A DNA stretch of 64,000 bases, taken from assembly GCA_965232985.1 (NCBI GenBank), contig CBDDRC010000047.1, positions 34,751-98,750 on the forward strand, given 5' to 3'. Below are positions 8,754 through 17,476 of the stretch, in pieces; position 1 is the stretch's first letter; each line of letters opens with the position of its first letter. Made by a program: the position numbers and the translations under genes. This DNA comes from JADFDG01 sp965232985. GTDB taxonomy: Bacteria > Pseudomonadota > Gammaproteobacteria > Pseudomonadales > JADFDG01. The notes beneath the pieces were generated by a model that was given only the letters and a program-made list of their open reading frames with translations, ran no database searches and was not told the DNA's origin.

Positions 8754-9584
8754 ATGAGCCACACTCTCACCCGCATCCCCGTGCGCCGTATGGACTTCGC
8801 ATTCCCGACAGACCTGCCACGCTACTGGTTCAAGGGCAACTCCTGGCTCACCCATTTCATGAACGGCATGTCTGCCGTGTTTCCCGATGGCGAGCGCTTT
8901 TTCATTGAAACCGTGCGCAATTTTCAGGATCAGATCACCGACCCGCACTTGCAGGCGCAGATCCGCGCCTTCATCGGCCAGGAAGCCAACCACGGCAAGG
9001 AGCACGAAGCCTTCAATGCGCTGCTGGCAGAAAAACACGGGCTGCCGCTCGACCGCATTGTCGCTACCGTCAAACGCGGTTTGGGGTTCGTGCGCCGTCG
9101 GCTCAGCCACAAACAACAACTCGCGATAACCATCGCGCTTGAGCACTTCACGGCGATCCTTGCCAACCAGTTGCTGGAACACCCGGAAATAATGGTCGAA
9201 CTTGATAGCGCCTGCGGCGACATGTTTCTTTGGCACGCAGTAGAGGAAACCGAACACAAGGCGGTGGCATTCGACGTGTATCAGGCAACCGGCGGCGATT
9301 ACTGGACGCGCGTGCTGGCGATGGCACGCGTCACCGTGATGTTCACCGCCCACCAGCTGTACTTCCAGCTCATGCTGCTGCGCCGCGATGGCAAACTCAC
9401 CGACTACAAATCCGCACTGGGTTTTCTGCACTACATGCTGATCGATCCGGGGCTGGCGCTGAAAATTATTCCGGACTATCTCGCTTACTACCGTCGCGAC
9501 TTCCATCCCTGGCAGCACGATAATCGTGCATTGATCAATCGCTACATCGAGAGTTACCGCAACAAGGAACTGCACGTCGCCTGA
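8754..9584 (+). CDS. PF10118-family protein, first paralogue (putative di-iron)
   Basis: 276 residues of the family called 'predicted metal-dependent hydrolase' (PF10118, COG3687). Signature segments are RRMDF, YWFKGN, FPDGERFF, QEANHGKEHEAF, ALEHFTA and WHAVEETEHKAVAFDVY. The carboxylate/histidine set E48, E77xxH80, E130, E165xxH168 is the order expected for a four-helix ferritin-like di-iron site. A hydrophobic stretch near 185-210 may sit on a membrane. A strong AAGGAG site precedes the ATG. It sits between the lipase and the second paralogue. Biochemical function is not established; hydrolase is only the database name. Confidence 0.85.
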   Translation: MSHTLTRIPVRRMDFAFPTDLPRYWFKGNSWLTHFMNGMSAVFPDGERFFIETVRNFQDQITDPHLQAQIRAFIGQEANHGKEHEAFNALLAEKHGLPLDRIVATVKRGLGFVRRRLSHKQQLAITIALEHFTAILANQLLEHPEIMVELDSACGDMFLWHAVEETEHKAVAFDVYQATGGDYWTRVLAMARVTVMFTAHQLYFQLMLLRRDGKLTDYKSALGFLHYMLIDPGLALKIIPDYLAYYRRDFHPWQHDNRALINRYIESYRNKELHVA

Positions 9585-9607
9585 CGCACCCCAGGAACCC
9601 AGCCGCC

Positions 9608-10477
9608 ATGACTACGCCCGCACAGACTACATCTGCACCGACTGCGCCCGTACCAATACCTATCCGGCGGATGGATTTCCACTTCGCCGACGACACGCCG
9701 AAATACTGGTTTCGCGGCAACCCGTGGATCACCCACTACCTCAACGCAATGAGTGCGGTGTTCCCCGACGGCGAACGGTTTTTTATCCAGAGCGTACGCA
9801 ACCTCCAGCCAAAGATCTCCGCCCCGCAATTGCAGGCAAACATCCGCAGCTTCATCGCCCAGGAGGCGTGGCACGGCAAGGAACACGAAGCCTTCAACAA
9901 ACAGCTGGAGGAAAGACACGGCGTACCGATGGCATCAGTCACCGGTTTCACCAAGAAATACTTGCTCAGGGCAGCTAAATATCTGCCGCACATGTTGCAG
10001 CTGGCAATCACCATCGCTCTGGAGCACTTCACGGCCATCCTTGCCAACCAACTGCTGAAAGAGCCGGAAGCATTTGAGTCGCCCGGCACAGCCGAAACGG
10101 CGATGTTCCTGTGGCATGCAGTCGAGGAAACTGAACACAAGGCGGTGGCTTTCGATGTTTACCGAGCAGTATATGGGAAGGGTATCGGTGCGTATCTGGT
10201 ACGCGTCATTGTGATGTTGCTCGTCTCAATCTTCTTCCTCGGCTTTATCTCGGCATTCCATCTGCGCTTTCTGTGGCGCGACGGCGAGCTGTTCAACCGA
10301 CAGGCGTTCAGCGGTTTCTTTGAATTTGCGTTCGTCAGCCCCGGGCCGATGCGCAAGATGATTCCGGATTATCTCGGTTACTACCGGCCGGCGTTTCACC
10401 CGTGGGATCACGACAATCGCGCACTTATTGCCGAGCGTGTTACTGCTCTTGCCGGCAAGGAACTGCGCAGCGCCTGA
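9608..10477 (+). CDS. PF10118-family protein, second paralogue (putative di-iron)
   Basis: 289 residues, clearly related along its whole length to the gene just upstream (23-nt gap). All candidate metal ligands are kept: E57, E86xxH89, E139, E174xxH177. It differs in a Thr/Pro/Ala-rich N-terminal extension of about 16 residues and a stronger hydrophobic helix near 195-215 that looks like a genuine membrane segment. The pair presumably arose by tandem duplication and is probably co-transcribed with the lipase. It is convergent with the AraC gene that ends 6 nt downstream. Confidence 0.85.
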   Translation: MTTPAQTTSAPTAPVPIPIRRMDFHFADDTPKYWFRGNPWITHYLNAMSAVFPDGERFFIQSVRNLQPKISAPQLQANIRSFIAQEAWHGKEHEAFNKQLEERHGVPMASVTGFTKKYLLRAAKYLPHMLQLAITIALEHFTAILANQLLKEPEAFESPGTAETAMFLWHAVEETEHKAVAFDVYRAVYGKGIGAYLVRVIVMLLVSIFFLGFISAFHLRFLWRDGELFNRQAFSGFFEFAFVSPGPMRKMIPDYLGYYRPAFHPWDHDNRALIAERVTALAGKELRSA

Positions 10478-10483
10478 TGGACT

Positions 10484-11497
10484 TTAGTTTTTGCGCCATC
10501 CCGATGGTGTAGTGCCGGTCCAACGACGAAAAGCGCGGGTGAAATTGGCCACGTCGGAATAGCCCAGACGATCGGCAACCTGCTCAATGGTGAGATTCTT
10601 GCGCGCGAGCAGCAGCAATGCCCGCTGCTCGCGCACGTCGTCAAGAATCGCGCTGAACGAGGCACCCTGCTCGGCGAGCTGCCGCTTGAGCGTGCGTGTG
10701 GAAACATGCAACTGCCCGGCAACGTCTTCAAGCGACGGGAAGATGCGCTCGGCTTCCTCCACAATCCGTCGCACGCGGCCGGCAAGCTGCACGTGTTCTC
10801 CGAGCGCGGCCAGCTCGCGCTCGCATTGTTCCAGCGCAATGCGGGTCGCCTCCGGGTCGGCCATCAGCAGCGGCAGCTCAAGGTAGGCCGCATCAAATAC
10901 GATGCGGTTCATCGGCTGGTCGAACACGATCACGTTGCTGCCCATCATGGGCAGGAAGCGGACGATATAGTCCGGTTTTGGAAACGCCAACTCGGCACGG
11001 CCCGTGAGTACCTTGCCGGTTACCGCCGTGCTCATTTGCACAAGCCCGACGCAGACCGCAATCAGGGCCATCTCGCGCAGCGGCTCAAGATCCGTGTCGA
11101 TCCCCAGCGACAGTGCTGCGGCGTCGTCCTCGACAGTCAGATGCAGATTGATTGCCGTGCTGCGCAAGGGCGCGAAACGCTCGGCTATCAGCAGGGCTTC
11201 ACCGATGTTGCGGGCGGTCATCGCCGCAAAACCGATATACCCGTGATGCGACACCTTCATCTGCAAACCCAGCAACACGCCGAGCGCTGATTCCCCGGTG
11301 AGCAGCATGGCCTGTTTGAGCAACTCGTTGGCTGTCGCCAGCGGGACGCGGGCACCCGGTGCCGCCAGTTGCGCATGCGTCAGCCCGGCCTCCGCGAGCA
11401 GTTGCTCCCCAGGCAGGCGCCAGGGCGCCAGCATGTCGATGACCTGGAGGACGTAGTTACCCGGCAGGGCAGTGGTATCGCGGGAAGCTGAGCGCAT
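10484..11497 (-). CDS. AraC-family transcriptional regulator
   Basis: 337 residues. An N-terminal arabinose-binding-like domain (PF12625 type, about 20-210) precedes a C-terminal AraC double helix-turn-helix (about 235-335) with VSTRTLKRQL and IEQVADRLGYSDVANFTRAFRRW. This class often controls catabolic genes in lipid-degrading bacteria. It is divergent from the third PF10118 gene (start 11612) and convergent with the second, so it is the natural candidate regulator of the cluster. The ATG at 11497 is used; a TTG at 11521 would add 8 residues. Neither start has a convincing ribosome site. Confidence 0.88.
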   Translation of the reverse strand: MRSASRDTTALPGNYVLQVIDMLAPWRLPGEQLLAEAGLTHAQLAAPGARVPLATANELLKQAMLLTGESALGVLLGLQMKVSHHGYIGFAAMTARNIGEALLIAERFAPLRSTAINLHLTVEDDAAALSLGIDTDLEPLREMALIAVCVGLVQMSTAVTGKVLTGRAELAFPKPDYIVRFLPMMGSNVIVFDQPMNRIVFDAAYLELPLLMADPEATRIALEQCERELAALGEHVQLAGRVRRIVEEAERIFPSLEDVAGQLHVSTRTLKRQLAEQGASFSAILDDVREQRALLLLARKNLTIEQVADRLGYSDVANFTRAFRRWTGTTPSGWRKN

Positions 11498-11611
11498 CCG
11501 GGGAGTGGCCCATGATGACAATAGAGTGACACAAACTAACCTGTGGCCTGCGTATCCACAATGGCATCTTCAACGTTCGCTTTTCTTCCTGTCTCAGCAA
11601 GGGGTTACACC

Positions 11612-12508
11612 ATGACCGCCGCCACCGTTACCACCGCCATCAAGCCGCAGAACGCGGCCGCTGATATCCCGATGCGCCGCATGGATTTTGACTTCGCCGA
11701 CCAGACGCCCCGTTACTGGTACGACAACGACCCGTTCCTCAGCCTGTACTGGGCCACCCTGTCCAGCCTGTTCCCGGAAGGCGAACGCTTTTTCGTCGAT
11801 TCCGTGCGCCACTTCCGCGGCCAGATCACCGACCCGGTATTGAAGGCACAGATCGCCGGTTTCATCGGCCAGGAAGCGATGCACACCCGGGAACACCAAA
11901 CTATCAACGCGGCAATGACCAAAATGGGCGTCGACGCTGAACGCATCGATCGCCAACTCAAACCATTACTGGGCTTCGTGCGCAAGATCACCACCAGGCG
12001 CATGCAACTTGCCGCCACCTGCGCCCTCGAACATTTCACCGCCACCATTGCCGAACAGCTGCTGCGCGATCCGGAGCACCAGGCCAAGGGCGAACCGGAG
12101 GTGTTGGGCCTGTGGCTGTGGCACGCGTTTGAGGAAAACGAGCACAAGGCCGTCGCCTACGACGTGTACCAGAAGATCGGCGGCACCTACCCCGAGCGCG
12201 TCATTGTCATGGCTGTCACCACCTTAGCTTTCCTTACTGTCACCACCTGGTGGCATGGCCAATTGCTGGCCAAGGAAGGTGAGCTGTTCAGCCTGCGCAG
12301 GAATTTCAGGAGCGCTGCCTACCTGTGGGGACGCAAGGGCCTGTTCACCCGCCTGCTGCCGCAATACCTCGACTACTACAAACCCGGCTTCCACCCGAAC
12401 GACCATGACACGCGCGAGCTGCTCGTTGAGTGGCGGGAAAAACTGTTCGGCGAAAACGGCATGCTGCGCAGCCAACTCAAAAGACCGGACGGCAAACCAC
12501 TGTACTGA
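11612..12508 (+). CDS. PF10118-family protein, third paralogue (putative di-iron)
   Basis: 298 residues, the most divergent of the three local paralogues, but with the same ligand order: E58, E88xxH91, E140, E175xxH178 (WHAFEENEH). It carries an Ala/Thr-rich N-terminus, a hydrophobic helix near 195-215 and a longer C-terminal tail. The ATG at 11612 follows AAGGGG at proper spacing; an upstream in-frame ATG-containing stretch from 11543 lacks family similarity. The 114-nt divergent region shared with the AraC gene is the probable control region. The catalytic role is unknown. Confidence 0.85.
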   Translation: MTAATVTTAIKPQNAAADIPMRRMDFDFADQTPRYWYDNDPFLSLYWATLSSLFPEGERFFVDSVRHFRGQITDPVLKAQIAGFIGQEAMHTREHQTINAAMTKMGVDAERIDRQLKPLLGFVRKITTRRMQLAATCALEHFTATIAEQLLRDPEHQAKGEPEVLGLWLWHAFEENEHKAVAYDVYQKIGGTYPERVIVMAVTTLAFLTVTTWWHGQLLAKEGELFSLRRNFRSAAYLWGRKGLFTRLLPQYLDYYKPGFHPNDHDTRELLVEWREKLFGENGMLRSQLKRPDGKPLY

Positions 12509-12535
12509 AGAAGGCAAGCGCCCCTTCAGGGCATG

Positions 12536-13735
12536 TCATTCCGCCCGTAACGCATCAATCGGATCGACCTGCGCTGCCTGCCAGGCCGGCCAGATACCGG
12601 CGACCGCACCAACCAGCGCCGACAACACCAATGCCAGCAGCAGATAAAAGGGTTGCGGTGCGAGCGGCAGGCCCGGCGCGCTGACCATCAGCAAGCCGAC
12701 CAACACCGCAAGCAGGACAAGGCCAAGCAACCCGCCGAGCGTCGCCAGCGCAATCGACTCGCCGAGGAATAGCGTCAGTAATTGCCGGCGTGTACAGCCC
12801 AGCGCGCGCAACAGCCCAATTTCCTGGCGCCGCTCGGCGAGCGCCGTGGTCATGATCGTCAACACACCGACGCCACCGACGAACAACGAGATGCCGCCAA
12901 GCGCGCCAATTGCCACCTTCAATACCGACAGAATCCGGTCGAGCGTTTTTAGCATGTCTTCCTGCGAGGTTATGGTGAAATCCTCGCCCCCATGGCGGGC
13001 AAGCAGTGCCTGTTTGAGTCGCTCAACCATCGTTGCCGATTGCACCCCGGATGCATGCTTGAAGTTGATCTCTATGAGTCCTTCGCGATTGAACAGCGCC
13101 AGTCCGCGCGCGGCCGGAATATAGACAATGTCGTCCATATCGAAGCCAAGCATTTGCCCTTTCGGCGCCATCACCCCGACCACGCGGTAGCGTTGGCCGC
13201 CAATCCGGACATGCTCACCGAGCGGGCTACGCTCGGCGTACAACTCGCGCCAGACCTTGTGGCCAAGCACTGCGTAGGCACGCGGTGCAACCGGATCATC
13301 GTCAGGCAGGAAACGGCCACGCTGCACTGTGAGTTGCCAAGCATCGGCAGCGCCACTGCCAACACCCATGATCATGGTGTCGCGCTGTCGCGCACCGGCC
13401 TCGACACGACCGGTACCCTGCACAATGGGTACCGTTGCCGTCACGCCCGGCACTTTCGCCAACGCCAGCGCATCCTCAATGGTCAATGCGCGCTCGGTGC
13501 GCAACAGGCCGGTCATACCGCCGCCGGTTTCTGTCTTGCCCGGGTTGATCGAAACGATGTGCGTACCGAACTGATTGAACTGCACCAGCACATAAGCATG
13601 CACGCCTTCGCCAATCGCGGTGAGCAGAGACACTGCAGTGATGCCGATACCAATGCCGAGTGCGGTCAGCCAAGTGCGCAAGCGGCTCGCACGCGCCGCA
13701 CGCCAGATCCAATCAAGCCAATCGAGGAAACGCAT
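12536..13735 (-). CDS. ABC transporter permease, MacB/FtsX type (distal)
   Basis: 399 residues with the MacB layout: an N-terminal membrane helix (about 20-40), a large periplasmic MacB_PCD domain (about 50-245), then three C-terminal helices of the FtsX domain (GGVGVLTIMTTALAERRQEIGLLRALG). This is the last gene of a four-gene exporter (adaptor, ATPase, two permeases) on the minus strand, 23 nt after the other permease. Together they would form a tripartite efflux or lipoprotein-type mechanotransmission pump; the substrate is unknown. The ATG at 13735 is chosen because upstream sequence lies inside the preceding gene. Confidence 0.88.
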   Translation of the reverse strand: MRFLDWLDWIWRAARASRLRTWLTALGIGIGITAVSLLTAIGEGVHAYVLVQFNQFGTHIVSINPGKTETGGGMTGLLRTERALTIEDALALAKVPGVTATVPIVQGTGRVEAGARQRDTMIMGVGSGAADAWQLTVQRGRFLPDDDPVAPRAYAVLGHKVWRELYAERSPLGEHVRIGGQRYRVVGVMAPKGQMLGFDMDDIVYIPAARGLALFNREGLIEINFKHASGVQSATMVERLKQALLARHGGEDFTITSQEDMLKTLDRILSVLKVAIGALGGISLFVGGVGVLTIMTTALAERRQEIGLLRALGCTRRQLLTLFLGESIALATLGGLLGLVLLAVLVGLLMVSAPGLPLAPQPFYLLLALVLSALVGAVAGIWPAWQAAQVDPIDALRAE

Positions 13736-13758
13736 GCTGCCGTTCTCCGCAGAAATTC

Positions 13759-14964
13759 TCAGCGTCGTCGCGTCAACGCTACAACGGGATTGAGATTCGC
13801 GGCGCGGCCCGATGGCAGCAGCGCGAATACAAGCCCAGCGAACAGCGCAACCGCAATCGCGCCGACGACAATCGACGACGGCACAGAGAATGGAATCGAC
13901 GGCCAAATTCCGCGCCCTGCTGCGAGCAATGCAAACCCAACAGCAACACCGATCACTGCACCGGCGAATGACATCAGCCCCGCCTCGATGAGAAAGAGAG
14001 CACGTACCGTGCGACTGTCCGCACCCAAGGCTTTTAATAAACCGATCTCCTCAGTGCGCTGCGTCACCGAAATCAGCGTGACATTCATAATCAGGATGCC
14101 GGCAACCAGCAGGCTAATACCGGCAATACCGGCGACGGCAAGCGCCATCGTACCGAGGATGGCATCGAGTGACTTCAGCATCGCATCGGGGCTGATCACC
14201 GTGATGTCTTCTTCGCCATCGTGGCGCTCGGTGAGTAAAGCGAGAATGTCGGCGGCGGCACGGGTTTTCGACGCGCCGGGACGCACCTGCACCAGCACGC
14301 GAAACATGGCCTGCGTGTCGTAAAGCGCCTGCGCATGATTGACAGGAATAAAAACCGCGTCCCCGAGACTCATGCCAAACTTGTTCTGCTCACCAAGAAT
14401 ACCGATGACGCGGAAACGACGATCGCCAACCCGCAACCACTCGCCCAGCGCATTGTTGCCACGAAACAGTTCGGCGCTCAGCGTCGGGCCGATCACTGCC
14501 ACTGGCGGCTGCGCGTCCGGCGGCAGATCCGGGAAAATTGTGCCGCGTACCAGCGTCATCTGCCGCACCGAAAAATAGTCGCGCGTGGTGCCGACGACGA
14601 TGCCATCGCGTTCGCGCGCACCGCTGGAAACAGTACTGGCACCGATCAGAATTGGCGCGACATTCACCACCATCGGCAGGCGGTGCAGCGCCTGCGCATC
14701 GGCCAGCGTCAAATCGCGCGGCGCCGTACCCATGACCGGCGGCATACCGCCGGTGGTGTCCTGACGGCCAGGCAGCACGGCAAGTGCGTCCGTGCCCAAG
14801 CTGGCGAATTCGCCGGCCACATACAACCGCGCGCCCTCGCCAAGGCCGGTCAGCACTACTACCGACGCAACTCCCATGGCCATCGCCAGCAAAATCATCA
14901 TTGATCGGAACCGCTGACGGATCAGCGCGCGCGTCGCATAGACGAACAGATCCGCGATGCGCAT
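13759..14964 (-). CDS. ABC transporter permease, MacB/FtsX type (proximal)
   Basis: 401 residues with the same architecture as the next gene: a first helix near residue 20-40, a periplasmic core, and a three-helix FtsX domain with LISVTQRTEEIGLLKALGA. The two permeases differ in sequence, so they can form a heterodimer with one shared ATPase. The ATG at 14964 lies just after the ATPase stop; an alternative ATG at 14982 would overlap the ATPase gene by 14 nt. A C-terminal NPVVALTRR ending is typical of the family. Confidence 0.88.
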   Translation of the reverse strand: MRIADLFVYATRALIRQRFRSMMILLAMAMGVASVVVLTGLGEGARLYVAGEFASLGTDALAVLPGRQDTTGGMPPVMGTAPRDLTLADAQALHRLPMVVNVAPILIGASTVSSGARERDGIVVGTTRDYFSVRQMTLVRGTIFPDLPPDAQPPVAVIGPTLSAELFRGNNALGEWLRVGDRRFRVIGILGEQNKFGMSLGDAVFIPVNHAQALYDTQAMFRVLVQVRPGASKTRAAADILALLTERHDGEEDITVISPDAMLKSLDAILGTMALAVAGIAGISLLVAGILIMNVTLISVTQRTEEIGLLKALGADSRTVRALFLIEAGLMSFAGAVIGVAVGFALLAAGRGIWPSIPFSVPSSIVVGAIAVALFAGLVFALLPSGRAANLNPVVALTRRR

Positions 14965-14968
14965 CGGC

Positions 14969-15643
14969 TCAACTGCGCTCATCGGTCGCGATGCGACCGT
15001 CGAGCATGTGTATACGGCGTTTCGCACGGGCACCCAGTACGGCATCGTGGGTGACAATCAACAAGGTAATGCCAGCGTCATTCAACTGCTCAAGAACGCG
15101 GATCATGTCCTCACCGGATTTCGAATCGAGATTGCCGGTGGGCTCATCGGCAAGCAAAATTTCCGGGCGCATGACAATAGCTCGGGCTATCGCTACCCGC
15201 TGACGCTGCCCACCGGAAAGTTGCGCCGGCACGTGTGTGCCGCGATCGAGAATGTCAAGCCGACGCATGATGTCATCGACTGCAGTGCGGCGCTGCGCCG
15301 GCGGCACACCTCCGAGGGTCAACGGCAATTCGACATTCTCGCGCGCAGTAAGCCGCGGCACGAGGTGGTAAGCCTGGAAGACAAACCCGATGCGCCGACG
15401 GCGGATATCCGCACGGCGCTCTTCGCGCAGCGCCACGGTGTCGATGCCGTCGATACGGTATTCGCCACGATCAGGACGATCCAGCAAGCCGAGCATATTG
15501 AGCAGCGTTGATTTTCCCGAGCCGGAGGGCCCCATCACCGATATGTACTCGCCCGGCACAATATCGAGGTTGATATCAACCAGTGCACGCACATCCTCAT
15601 CGCCGACATGAAAGGTCTTGTGGACGCCGCGAACCTCGATCAT
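14969..15643 (-). CDS. ABC transporter ATP-binding protein, LolD/MacB type
   Basis: 224 residues, a stand-alone nucleotide-binding domain: Walker A GPSGSGKST, Q-loop FQAYHLVPRLTA, signature LSGGQRQRVAIARA, Walker B ILLADEPTGNLD and an H-loop VTHD. The LPRLTAxENVELPL-type region places it with the LolD/MacB/FtsE group that powers mechanotransmission rather than import. ATG at 15643, 13 nt after the adaptor gene; it is followed immediately by the two permeases. Confidence 0.93.
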   Translation of the reverse strand: MIEVRGVHKTFHVGDEDVRALVDINLDIVPGEYISVMGPSGSGKSTLLNMLGLLDRPDRGEYRIDGIDTVALREERRADIRRRRIGFVFQAYHLVPRLTARENVELPLTLGGVPPAQRRTAVDDIMRRLDILDRGTHVPAQLSGGQRQRVAIARAIVMRPEILLADEPTGNLDSKSGEDMIRVLEQLNDAGITLLIVTHDAVLGARAKRRIHMLDGRIATDERS

Positions 15644-15656
15644 CGCGCCCGCTCCA

Positions 15657-16811
15657 TTATTGCTTTCCCGGTTCGACCGCCTGCTCCGGCTCAACCGTAG
15701 CACCGGCGACGATGCCTTCGCGGTCGATCGACACGGCAACCCGATCGCCTTCCTGCAAACCGCCCAGCACCTCGATCCAGGTCCAGTTGCTAATGCCGAT
15801 TTTCACCTCGCGCTGCACCAATTTTTTCGTCTCCCGGTCCCATAGCAACACCGATTTCCCCTCTATCAGCGCTTCCGCTGGCAAGCGCAGCACGTTGTCG
15901 TGACGGGCGAGAATGATATCGACGTCGGCGGAATAACCAGCAAGCAACAGGATATCGCCGGGAACCTGCTCGAAACGCACGTCAACGTCAACTGTGCGCG
16001 CCTGCTTTTCCTTGTCGACGACATAGGGCGCAATGCGTTCCACGTGCGCCGGGAAAGTGCGGCCACGGAAAGCGTCCATGGTGATGCGCGCCGGCAGCGC
16101 AGGCTTGACGCCAGCCGCATCAACCTCATCGATCGGTGCGGTGACGTACAGGCAGGAATCGTCGAGCAAATCGACTGCCGGCGGCGTCGCCACGCCCGGT
16201 GGCGACGGCGTCACGTACTCGCCGATCTCACCGTTGATTTCGGCAACAATGCCGGCGAACGGCGCGCGCAAGCGGGTCTCCTCAAGCATCGCATTCTGCA
16301 CACGCACTGCCGCCCGCGCCGTCGCGACCTGCGACCGGGCCGCACCACAGACGGCGTCGGCGACCTGCATCTTCGTTGCCACCTGGTCAACCGCATCAGC
16401 GGAAACGAGTTGCTGTTTGGACAGCGCGTCGACACGTACGGCATCGCGGGCACTCTGCGCCGCCGTCAGACAGGCCTGTTGCTCCTGCTGGCCGGCCACC
16501 GCGAGCGCAGCGCGCGATTGCGCAACCTGCGCTTCGCGATCGTCGTTCCATAGTTCGAGCAGGATGGCGCCCTTCTTCACATGGTCGCCCTCCTTCACCA
16601 ATAACCGTTCGACGCGGCCCCCCATGGGCATCGACAACTTCGAGCGCTGGCAGGCCTTGACCGTGCCGGCCCGGGTATTGGAGGCCACCTGCTCGACCGT
16701 GCCACGCTCGACCGTGGCAAGCACAGCCTGCAGCGGCTCGCGCGGCCAGAACTGCCATGCCAGCACCCCAAGTACAGCCAGCACGGCAACACCCATCAGG
16801 AACTTCCGCAT
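15657..16811 (-). CDS. Periplasmic adaptor of MacA/HlyD type
   Basis: 384 residues. An N-terminal uncleaved membrane anchor (about 5-22) leads into a lipoyl/barrel-sandwich half (MGGRVERLLVKEGDHVKKGAILLEL), an alpha-helical hairpin rich in Ala/Gln (about 100-190), the second barrel half (LRAPFAGIVAEINGEIGEYV) and a beta-barrel/C-terminal domain (LPAEALIEGKSVL). This is the membrane-fusion protein of the exporter and the first gene of the operon. The ATG at 16811 (MRKFLMGV) is preferred to a longer frame because it starts the signal anchor directly. An outer-membrane partner of TolC type is not encoded here. Confidence 0.9.
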   Translation of the reverse strand: MRKFLMGVAVLAVLGVLAWQFWPREPLQAVLATVERGTVEQVASNTRAGTVKACQRSKLSMPMGGRVERLLVKEGDHVKKGAILLELWNDDREAQVAQSRAALAVAGQQEQQACLTAAQSARDAVRVDALSKQQLVSADAVDQVATKMQVADAVCGAARSQVATARAAVRVQNAMLEETRLRAPFAGIVAEINGEIGEYVTPSPPGVATPPAVDLLDDSCLYVTAPIDEVDAAGVKPALPARITMDAFRGRTFPAHVERIAPYVVDKEKQARTVDVDVRFEQVPGDILLLAGYSADVDIILARHDNVLRLPAEALIEGKSVLLWDRETKKLVQREVKIGISNWTWIEVLGGLQEGDRVAVSIDREGIVAGATVEPEQAVEPGKQ

Positions 16812-17011
16812 CAATTCGTCACTCCGGCAAAGAAACGCGCCAGTGAGGATACCTGACAGCACCCTTCACCGCCCCTGAGCCACCGGTCAATGGCGGTCCG
16901 GAGGGGATGTCCGACAAGCGGCGCCGTGTCGATTCACGCACGCTCTATCATTTGCACCCGTCATGCTCGACCGGTCTGATCGGACCGATAACTGCCAAAT
17001 GGAGAACCATC

Positions 17012-17431
17012 ATGGGCGATCTGAAAACTCTGTACACCCAGCAGGAATCGCTGTTGGGCCGTGTCAGGGAAATCAACCGCAAGCTGTGGCTCGCCGGTCT
17101 GGGCGCCGTCAGCAAGGCCGAAGCAAATGGTCGCCAGCAGCTCGACAAGTATGTCTTTGCCGGCGAGCAGGTTATCGGCAGCGAGGCGGCACTCAAGCGC
17201 CGTTATGTAGTAGCCGCCCGCGGCCTGGTCGTTACCTTGCGCAAGGAGAGCGATGATCTGATCAACAGACTGGTTGAGGCTGGCAGGGATCAGCAGGTCG
17301 AAACCACCGCGCCGGACAACACGTATGTGCTGGCTGCCATCGGCGCCGTCGCGACCCTGCGCGATAGCAGCCAGAAGCTCTTCGACGATCTCATCGCCAC
17401 CGGCGAAAAGCGGCAGAGTTCGCAGGACTAA
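17012..17431 (+). CDS. Phasin-like (PhaI/PhaF-type) granule-associated protein
   Basis: 139 residues. The N-terminal segment with NRKLWLAGLGAVSKAE closely resembles the KIWLAGLGAY motif of poly(hydroxyalkanoate) granule proteins PhaI/PhaF, followed by amphipathic helices without membrane segments. A similar helix recurs at 105-125 (YVLAAIGAVATLRDSSQKLFDDL), giving an internal two-fold look. The start at 17012 has GGAGA 7 nt upstream; a longer frame from 16907 includes the leader. The likely role is coating storage granules or membranes; no PHA synthase is in the window. Assignment rests on motif memory only. Confidence 0.6.
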   Translation: MGDLKTLYTQQESLLGRVREINRKLWLAGLGAVSKAEANGRQQLDKYVFAGEQVIGSEAALKRRYVVAARGLVVTLRKESDDLINRLVEAGRDQQVETTAPDNTYVLAAIGAVATLRDSSQKLFDDLIATGEKRQSSQD

Positions 17432-17476
17432 GACGCAGGATACGCAGGGCTGGTGCGGCCGCTTCGGGTGCCGCAA

